From the NCBI GenBank assembly GCA_037951105.1, contig JBAMJV010003128.1, positions 27,331 to 91,330 of the forward strand: a stretch of DNA of 64,000 bases. Direction: 5' to 3'. The stretch's first letter is position 1; each line of letters opens with the position of its first letter. The position numbers and the translations under genes were made by a program. The notes beneath the pieces were generated by a model. It was not told the origin of the DNA and ran no database searches. It was given only the letters and a program-made list of their open reading frames with translations. The stretch is from Echinarachnius parma (lineage: Eukaryota > Echinodermata > Echinoidea > Clypeasteroida > Echinarachniidae). Shown piece after piece: positions 61,201 through 64,000 of the stretch.

Positions 61201-63337
61201 TGAAAATTGTTGTTGGTATCAGTGATGTCAATTACATGTTATGTTTAGCTGGAGAATAACAACATAACTTAACGTGACAGAGAAGATGATGCTATGATAG
61301 CTCGTTGTCATGTGTGAAAACAGTAGATTTAATGAGGCCTGGTCTATGCATGACATATGAATAAGATTTAGCTAATTTAGGAGAAAAATGTATGAAGAAC
61401 AAGTCTTTTTTGGAATAGCAATACTTGAACGGTTTATAAAATAGTTTGCATACATTTTTTAACAAAATGCAATTATATATATACCTTTATACACGTATGA
61501 ATACTTACATGTTCAATTTAGACATTATCAGTTTTTGTATTGTGCTCTCCCGTAATAGTGTTCCCATGTACAGTCATAAAATGCCTACGCATACTTATAT
61601 AACATAGACCGAGGAACTCTTCCGATATCAACACATTTCACCGTCGCCGATTGTCGCCGTAGAGTCATGTAATGCCTGTGCAGTCTTATATTACAACATG
61701 CATTATTTCTCTGTTCTTTCTATCTTTTCATTTTAGACCGCGGAGCTCTTCTGATATCCCCAGATTTCACCGTCGTCGACTGTCGCCGTCTTCTAGCAGA
61801 TCGCTACAGAGATGGAATTTGCCTGGTGAACAGAATGCCAGGGTTCAATAACCGTTTAGTTAACGTAAAAGATGTGTACACTGTAGTCACTATGTACAAG
61901 CAAGATGCCTGCGGTAATACTCGTGGAGAACAGGAGAGGGTGGTTCTTGAAGGGTCAGTTAACGGCATTTTAACAACCGAAATAAACGGGAGGCTACCAA
62001 ATCGTATAGTGATTTATGCTGCAGCGGGAAAGGGCAAAACCACAGCCGTTGGTAAAATAGCTATTGATTGGGCCGATCGGGTTCAGGAATCCCCGTTGAA
62101 TGATCTGCCCATTCTGTTCATACTCAGACTTCGATACATTACACGTGATCAATCCTTAGGAGAGGCAATAGTAAAAGAACTTCTTAGAGGTGTTGAAGAT
62201 CTTACTCCTGAATCACTGGAAAAGTTCATTCGGAGAAACCCGGGCTTATGCTACATCATCTTTGATGGACTTGATGAGTACAGTGGCAGCATTTTAGTCA
62301 AAGAAAATGAGAGTCAAAGTAATATCATAGATATTTTGCAGAACAACGACATGATACAATCAAGAGTTCTTGTCACGACTCGCCCTCATCTTGAGAAGGA
62401 TTTCAACCAGGGGAAACTCGCAAACGTCTTTGCTAAATTTGAGATCGAAGGGTTTTCTTCTGAAAATGTACAACACTTTCTGGGTGACTTCTTTGCCGAC
62501 AAACCATCCTCCGGATGTAAATTGAAAGCGTACTTGGACAATAACGACCTACTGAACGAGCTGGTAACAACACCCCTTTTTTGTCTGATGGCCTGTACTC
62601 TGTGGGATCACCCCGACAACCTATTATTGGGCATACAGACGCAATCCGAGCTCTTCGATGCAATCCTCACCTACCTTTGGTATCAGATAAGAGAAAAGGA
62701 CGAAAGCAAATATACCCAAGCATGGCTGACAAAGACGAAAAATCAACTAGGGGAGATAGCTCTACGAGGACTTCTTGATGACAGTAACAAGCTCCTGTTT
62801 ACAGATGAGGATTTCAAACTCCACCCTGAAACCTTAGATAATGGACTCGCATTAGGAATCATCTCGGAATCTAGCACCGATGCAAAGCAAAATCCCTTAA
62901 AACCAAATCAAACAGTCGCAAGGAAAATTGAGTATTTCCACAAGGCTGCTCAAGAGTGTATGGCGGGCAAATACCTCTCACGATGCTACACGAAAACAAA
63001 TATGTTGTCCAAGAAATTGGCGATCTCTAAATTTGATAAAATAATAGAGCAAAAGGCACAATGTATCGGAGACTATGAAAACCTTCTCCGATTTGCAGCG
63101 GGGTCAGATCAAGTGACCTGCCTCAAGGCCATAAGTGCAATCCTATCATCTCGGTATCTGGAAGAGAGCGAACAATTACGTATTATTATGGACTTGTCCA
63201 CAGAAGCACAGGATTTTGGAAGCAACGTGTCTGGCATCCTAAATCGTTTCATCCAAGCAGAGTCTGTGATATTGACCTCGCCAACCATCTACACTGCCGT
63301 GGGAATGAAAGCTCTGCCAGACGTGCTCAAGAAAAAG
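42612..63337 (+). CDS. NLR-type immune receptor with 2A, Death and NACHT (3'-partial)
   Basis: Four exons (42612-43266, 44530-44729, 45366-45664, 61737-63337) join through GT-AG introns in matching phases 0, 2 and 1. From the ATG at 42670 the total is exactly 899 codons, still open at the last donor. Order: transmembrane Ser/Asn-rich region (residues 1-199), 2A-like motif ending at Gly244/Pro245, Death domain (~270-350), NACHT NTPase (~400-900). NLRs sense pathogen or danger cues and oligomerise through NACHT; Death domains recruit adaptors. The 2A element predicts two separate proteins from one mRNA. Leucine-rich repeats, expected next, lie outside the window. The 16-kb third intron is filled with transposons. 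It could be a pseudogene only if later exons are broken; nothing seen here is disrupted. Confidence 0.85.
43267..44529 (+). other. NLR intron 1
   Basis: Donor GTGAAT at 43267; acceptor TCTCTATCTGCAG at 44517-44529 after a pyrimidine-rich tract. The acceptor is followed directly by another CAG, so a NAGNAG choice could add or drop one Gln. No other feature is recognised. Confidence 0.6.
44530..44729 (+). CDS. NLR gene exon 2: 2A-like recoding exon
   Basis: The exon opens QEAFSQNSSLSP and carries FVSKLHLARAGDIETNPGP, then a Pro/Gln/Thr linker. It ends AACAG|GTAGAT, leaving two bases of a codon. The D-[IV]-E-x-N-P-G-P signature is complete and the upstream residues (L-x-x-A-G) match known 2A sequences. 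The exon is short and seems dedicated to the recoding motif, so a splice variant that skipped it (200 nt) would shift the frame. Confidence 0.85.
44614..44667 (+). promoter_or_regulatory. 2A-like ribosome-skipping motif
   Basis: GDIETNPG|P at 44641-44667, with the final Pro codon CCT at 44665. In 2A sequences the ribosome releases the nascent chain at Gly and resumes at Pro without forming the Gly-Pro bond. All residues of the core are present. Such motifs occur in RNA viruses, in some non-LTR retrotransposons and, in sea urchins, near the N-termini of NLR proteins (established knowledge). Predicted products are a 244-residue membrane protein and a receptor that begins with Pro. Confidence 0.85.
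44730..45365 (+). other. NLR intron 2
   Basis: Donor GTAGAT, acceptor TCTATCATCACAG. Nothing else is recognised in its 636 bp. Confidence 0.7.
45366..45664 (+). CDS. NLR gene exon 3: Death domain
   Basis: The exon starts PTTPTDILSDESIMDLARQV, continues with LGVGLGISWNEVQSIWV and AATEIIMAWNTKHG, and ends with an Ala/Thr-rich linker. The pattern (hydrophobic helix 1, LG-x-x-LGIS, MAW-x-xK-x-G, terminal L..L..VGL) is that of a Death domain of ~80 residues. The donor is a strong CGAG|GTACGT, phase 1. Reading on past the donor gives only a short tail and a stop at 45733, so intron retention would yield a Death-only protein. Confidence 0.85.
45740..46050. repeat. Inverted copies of an exon-3-tail-like sequence
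   Basis: CCGTGGCTCAAGAAATAG at ~45765 and its inverse at ~46026 bound a small inverted repeat. The right arm also contains the inverse of GCAGCTGCTGCTACATCGAC, which is the 3' end of exon 3 (about 45630-45655). The same ~45-bp Ala-codon-rich text therefore occurs in the exon and, inverted, in the intron. Confidence 0.65.
46053..46549. mobile_element. TTAA family-1 MITE, left-truncated
   Basis: From AACCTCCACCATCGCATTAC to ACCAAAACTGAACTATCGC, followed by TTAA (46550-46553). Aligns along its length with 12953-13494. About 30 bp of the left end are missing. Confidence 0.75.
47165..47460. repeat. TTAA family-1 fragment, inverted
   Basis: The interior of family 1 in reverse orientation (CAAATCAAGT, GGGCCCCAAATAAATAC, AGAGAGCGCCCCTTG). 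Ends not preserved. Confidence 0.55.
47918..48111. mobile_element. ~194-bp CAGTGGCGTAGC element
   Basis: Starts CAGTGGCGTAGCGTGG and ends GTAGCTACGCCACTG, its inverse. In between lie poly-G stretches, a T-rich core and poly-C. No clear target duplication. A very widespread type of short element in marine invertebrates. Confidence 0.7.
48627..49258. mobile_element. TTAA family-1 MITE carrying a nested TTAA MITE
   Basis: TTAA (48623-48626) then AGGAAAGACCGACAGTTTTG; the body matches family 1. It is interrupted at an internal TTAA by the element at 48771-49129 and resumes with AAAGCAATAGGGCGCTC exactly as family 1 would. The right end is lost at the palindrome starting near 49262. Confidence 0.75.
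48771..49129. mobile_element. Complete TTAA family-2 MITE (359 bp), nested
   Basis: TTAA (48767-48770), AGGGATCTAGTAACTTTGTT ... CAATGTTACTAAGTCCCT, TTAA (49130-49133). Imperfect inverted ends. This is the best copy of the family that is split at 20836/23128. Confidence 0.85.
49262..49580. mobile_element. ~318-bp palindromic element
   Basis: Two arms of ~130 bp (ACATTAATTTTGGTCGTGTA on the left, its inverse on the right) pair almost perfectly, around a ~50-bp loop with CGATGCACAATGATGCGG. The stem includes GAGCGCTGTGAGTGACACCA. No target duplication determined. It truncates the family-1 MITE to its left. Confidence 0.85.
49957..50515. repeat. Three GGGGGTCCAGGGGGCG hairpin repeats
   Basis: Copies near 49957-50050, 50229-50320 and 50440-50515 share ATACCAACATTGGAAAGCTT, TTGGGGGTCCAGGGGGCGAA and CCCCCGGAAGCTTTGGGATT. 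Each contains a GGGGGC/GCCCCC hairpin. Spacing is ~270 and ~210 bp. Confidence 0.75.
50600..50730. repeat. Poly-G/poly-C dispersed repeat
   Basis: AATATTGGGGGGG blocks, a long poly-C tract and GATCGACGCCCCTGCG, like the piece at 29130-29320. Confidence 0.65.
50731..52184. other. No recognisable feature in intron 3
   Basis: A/T-rich sequence with one poly-G tract near 51636-51654. A 70-bp reverse fragment of TTAA family 1 may lie at 52060-52140. No exon is supported. Confidence 0.45.
52185..52370. repeat. TTAA family-1 end fragment, inverted
   Basis: GTTCAGTTTTGGTTTAGAGG is the inverse of the family-1 right terminus. It is followed by ATCGGCTCAGAAAATGCTGA, the inverse of the tail. Confidence 0.6.
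52446..53069 (-). other. LINE 3' UTR and tail
   Basis: A-rich non-coding 3' region with AATAAA near the end and a tail of TTGAA repeats (seen as CAATTCAATTCAATTC on +). Confidence 0.75.
53147..54263. mobile_element. TTAA family-1 element in LINE ORF2, carrying a LINE fragment
   Basis: TTAA (53143-53146), AGGGATAGTTGAGTTCTGGT ... ACCAAAGCTCAACTTTCCCT, TTAA (54264-54267). The interior matches family 1 on both sides of an L2-like fragment (53198-53766). Removing the element and one TTAA leaves LINE ORF2 in frame, so both edges are well defined. Confidence 0.9.
53198..53766 (-). pseudogene. 5'-truncated L2-like LINE, RT C-terminus
   Basis: The minus frame reads LVHALISSRLDFGNALLFNL, LQNAAARIVSLSPKRTHITP, LHWLPVKQRI and WNRLPEHIKL..FKSHLKTFLF, the conserved tail of CR1/L2 polymerase ORFs. 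It is followed by an AAAGCGCCTTGAGCA 3' module and a (TTA)n tail. It lies inside the family-1 element. It is a different LINE family from its outer host. Confidence 0.85.
54889..55655. mobile_element. 767-bp TTAA family-6 element in LINE ORF2
   Basis: TTAA (54885-54888), CCCTATTAAGGCCGGG ... CCCGGCCTTAATAGGG, TTAA (55656-55659): perfect 16-bp inverted ends that begin CCCT, as in piggyBac elements. Each end continues into GGGGGGCCATAATGGCCCCC. The interior is A/T-rich and non-coding. A diverged copy of its interior lies at ~60390-60660. Confidence 0.9.
55660..56668 (-). pseudogene. LINE ORF2: reverse transcriptase core
   Basis: Contains YCPISLLPTLSKVLE, FGFRPNHSTELAL, motif A AYIDLSKAFDSLNHAIL, TTGIPQGSILGPLLFLLYLN and the catalytic YADD box (KYVLYADDTTLF), then SNWFKANKLLIN. 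All RT catalytic Asp residues are present. The frame is cut at a TTAA by the element at 54889-55655; downstream of that element the frame resumes at TSKTKCMIFNF without a lost or gained base once one TTAA is counted. Confidence 0.9.
56670..57716 (-). pseudogene. LINE ORF2: APE-type endonuclease
   Basis: Motifs in order: FDVYAFTETWF (catalytic Glu), GGGACLYINPKF, VGVIYKAPN, YLTGDFNFDLL (Asp and Asn), THLSTCIDNVFTN and SDHFPVFQI (Asp-His). The layout matches the apurinic-type endonuclease that nicks target DNA in CR1/L2/jockey LINEs. It is followed by the linker YCPKKPWITKGI, typical of the region before the RT. At 56661-56669 a run of eight A residues (minus strand) shifts the frame by one relative to the RT. 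Confidence 0.85.
57700..58155 (-). pseudogene. LINE ORF2 N-terminus: PHD-like zinc finger
   Basis: The ATG at 58155 opens a Cys-rich head: CFVCDKTMKR, CQCKCSRQAHTNC, then WVCPYC. The spacing C-x2-C...C-x-C...H-x2-C...C-x2-C resembles a PHD finger in about 45 residues. An acidic linker follows, and then the first endonuclease motif (LFHLNAQS). The frame breaks near 57735 by one base; the continuation is in the next frame. A PHD finger at the front of the endonuclease/RT protein, rather than in ORF1, is noteworthy. Confidence 0.7.
58375..59163 (-). CDS. LINE ORF1, RNA-binding protein
   Basis: 262 codons, intact. Residues ~1-60 are a low-complexity Pro/Asn/Gly/Gln head. A coiled coil follows (~85-115, EIEKRDGEIQKLKTEANNYE), then an RRM-like region with IILHGIPEQQGEDTDALIRD, DRSHRIGRPG, RPVIVKFSRYGPRARIYDAR and TFIHENLTPKR. 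This is the coiled-coil plus RRM plus C-terminal-domain layout of L1-type (transposase_22) ORF1 proteins, also found in CR1/L2 elements. It should coat LINE RNA and act as a nucleic-acid chaperone. It lies antisense to the host gene. Confidence 0.85.
   Translation of the reverse strand: MPMETRSTHGTSSNLPPNPPGDNAQPSGNHGNGGQLSEPTESQQNGGNVQSLLNANIVDQIIEAFSDQKLLDKLIPAISQAVYKGLMLEIEKRDGEIQKLKTEANNYESRIEELEQYSRRYCIILHGIPEQQGEDTDALIRDLAKEKLKLDIEAFDIDRSHRIGRPGRKNQHGRPLTRPVIVKFSRYGPRARIYDARKNLKGTNTFIHENLTPKRQSWLRKARQKYPAPHNKVWTQDGRVKVRTRDNKIMTLSSDKDIADKT
59164..59564. other. Probable LINE 5' UTR and junction
   Basis: Sequence upstream of LINE ORF1. The start of the LINE and a target duplication could not be fixed. 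Confidence 0.4.
59565..61202. mobile_element. 1.64-kb TIR element
   Basis: The left end CAATGGGTGATTTCAAGTAT, continuing GGTGTT, is mirrored at the right end. Subterminal regions contain many AACACTAACACCA-type motifs in both orientations. Inside are a tRNA-like segment (60130-60222), a poly-G tract and a fragment related to the family-6 element. No matching target duplication was found. Confidence 0.65.
60130..60222 (+). ncRNA. tRNA-like (Leu/Ser-type) sequence with Pol III boxes
   Basis: TGGCCGAGTGG is a textbook A box of class II tRNAs and GGTTCGAGTCC a perfect B box, ~62 nt apart. An oligo-T run at 60223 could terminate Pol III. The acceptor stem (5' GGTGCTT against 3' GTGTGGT) and the T-stem pair poorly, so it is more likely a tRNA-derived SINE head or tRNA pseudogene than a working tRNA. 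Confidence 0.5.
61563..61736 (+). repeat. Tandem duplication of the exon 4 boundary
   Basis: 61608-61662 (ACCGAGGAACTCTTCCGATA ... GATTGTCGCCGTAG) is a diverged copy of the first ~55 bp of exon 4, including a preceding AG. It ends in an in-frame TAG. The ~100-bp segment around the acceptor is thus present twice; only the downstream copy leads into NACHT. Confidence 0.75.
61737..63337 (+). CDS. NLR gene exon 4: NACHT NTPase
   Basis: Starts in phase 1 after a strong acceptor, reading RGALLISPDFTVVDCRRLLA and then DGICLVNRMPGFNNRLVNV. Walker A is YAAAGKGKTTA (62027-62058 region), with Ala in place of the usual first Gly. Walker B is CYIIFDGLDEYSG, the DGLDE form typical of NACHT. SRVLVTTRP is the sensor-like strand. 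FEIEGFSSENVQHFL and LNELVTTPLFCLMACTLW belong to the helical region after the NTPase fold, and EYFHKAAQECMAGKYLS is a winged-helix-type motif. It ends KKK|GTATTG in phase 0, so coding continues beyond. NACHT drives nucleotide-dependent oligomerisation in the cytosol. Confidence 0.93.
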
Positions 63338-63674
63338 GTATTGTTATAACTGTTAGAAAGCGTATTCCAATTATTATGACTTTGATGAGTGATTGATCCC
63401 AATTCTATCACGTGTCTAGCCCTGCTAGGGCCGAATTCTGTGTAATGTTTGTGGTAATAGCTTTAAAATAAACTGCTAGCTAGGTAAAGGTGGTGCAGGT
63501 CTTGTGAGGGTGCGTCAACAAAGTTAACATATCCCTTTAATGTCTTTGCCTGCACCTGCCCATGCAAGTAAACTTCTCAGTTATAGGTAGATCTTCTCCG
63601 TTTACTTGTATTGATGAGGGGTGCGGGATATTCAGGGTCATTACCCATGTTTTGTTTCGGCTGATCTACATTTG
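63338..63674 (+). other. Start of NLR intron 4
   Basis: Intronic sequence after the donor GTATTG. No next exon is seen before the window ends. Confidence 0.6.
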
Positions 63675-64000
63675 AGACTTCAATCCTATATCAATATCAT
63701 TGTAAAATACAATTGAAAGATTTGTGAAAGTTTGAAAGAAAACGAACACTGTTTACCTAGTGAAAAAAACGAATATTGAGTTCATATTTTATCACCGAAT
63801 ACTGATGATCTGCCATACATTTGTCGCAGTAATGAATGATCCGTTTGAGATATTCGCACCCGTGTATGTTTACACACGTAGTACAGAATTCATGGAATTT
63901 GCACTCGCTCGGCTCAAAGTTCAATCTCCGGAATGTTCTCACGCGTGCTGCATGCGGACGTTCTCAGCTAGGACAATTGTACTTTTTATCAAAAGCGTTA
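63675..64000 (-). repeat. Duplicated ~320-bp segment with Cys-rich minus-strand frame (copy 2)
   Basis: Nearly identical to 27296-27620, 36 kb away. The minus frame keeps all cysteines of the CKFHEFCTTC...YCDKC pattern. It continues past the window edge. Confidence 0.6.

Larger units (their letters stand above)
45665..61736 (+). other. NLR intron 3 (16.1 kb), transposon-packed
   Basis: The intron runs from GTACGT to a pyrimidine-rich acceptor (TTCTATCTTTTCATTTTAG). It holds inverted copies of the exon 3 tail, four TTAA-type elements, foldbacks, an antisense two-ORF LINE and a 1.6-kb TIR element. Extra exons inside cannot be excluded, but the flanking exons already join in frame. Confidence 0.7.

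Overview
The window is eukaryotic genomic DNA. It has spliced genes with GT-AG introns, very long introns, dense nested transposons, poly-G/poly-C tracts and several LINE families. The best clues to the host are an NLR-type immune gene that carries a 2A-like translational recoding motif upstream of Death and NACHT domains, and foldback transposons whose inverted repeats are built from 15-bp units with 8-bp target duplications. Both features were first described in sea urchins. I infer a marine invertebrate deuterostome, probably an echinoderm; hemichordates and amphioxus are not excluded. No species call is possible from sequence alone.

Layout. 1-8.6 kb: a ~61-bp satellite, a decayed antisense LINE split by an 887-bp palindromic TA-flanked element, a 126-bp tandem repeat, and a 3.86-kb terminal-inverted-repeat (TIR) element (4403-8262) with exon-like pieces. 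8.8-12.7 kb: about 3.3 kb of an 8-bp minisatellite (GGAGGATA) in three blocks, with one block interrupted by a 340-bp perfect-type palindrome. 12.9-25 kb: TTAA-flanked MITEs, several foldback elements and a 2.26-kb element with 7-bp target duplications that split a MITE. 25.1-27.1 kb: a 5'-truncated, frameshifted LINE on the + strand. 27.3-30 kb: dispersed G-rich repeats. 30.5-39.8 kb: three tandem copies of a ~1.4-kb unit. Two copies carry a 2.2-kb foldback element at the same base, one carries an additional TA element and one an additional 158-bp TTAA element, so the insertion history can be read directly from empty sites.

42.6-63.3 kb: the one convincing host gene, on the + strand. Four exons join in compatible phases (597 + 200 + 299 + 1601 coding nt = 899 codons, still open at the last donor). 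In order they encode a transmembrane, Ser/Asn-rich N-terminal segment, a 2A-like motif (GDIETNPGP), a Death domain and a NACHT NTPase. The C-terminal part, expected to hold leucine-rich repeats, lies beyond the window. The 16-kb third intron holds an antisense, nearly complete two-ORF LINE (52.4-59.2 kb). Two different TTAA-specific elements interrupt its ORF2. In both cases removing the element plus one TTAA leaves the frame continuous.

How it works together: the gene model predicts that one mRNA yields two products, a small membrane-anchored protein and a cytosolic Death-NACHT receptor that starts with proline. Nearly everything else is transposon-derived. The recurring theme is TTAA-targeting (piggyBac-type) non-autonomous elements: at least nine insertions from six sequence families, several nested in one another.
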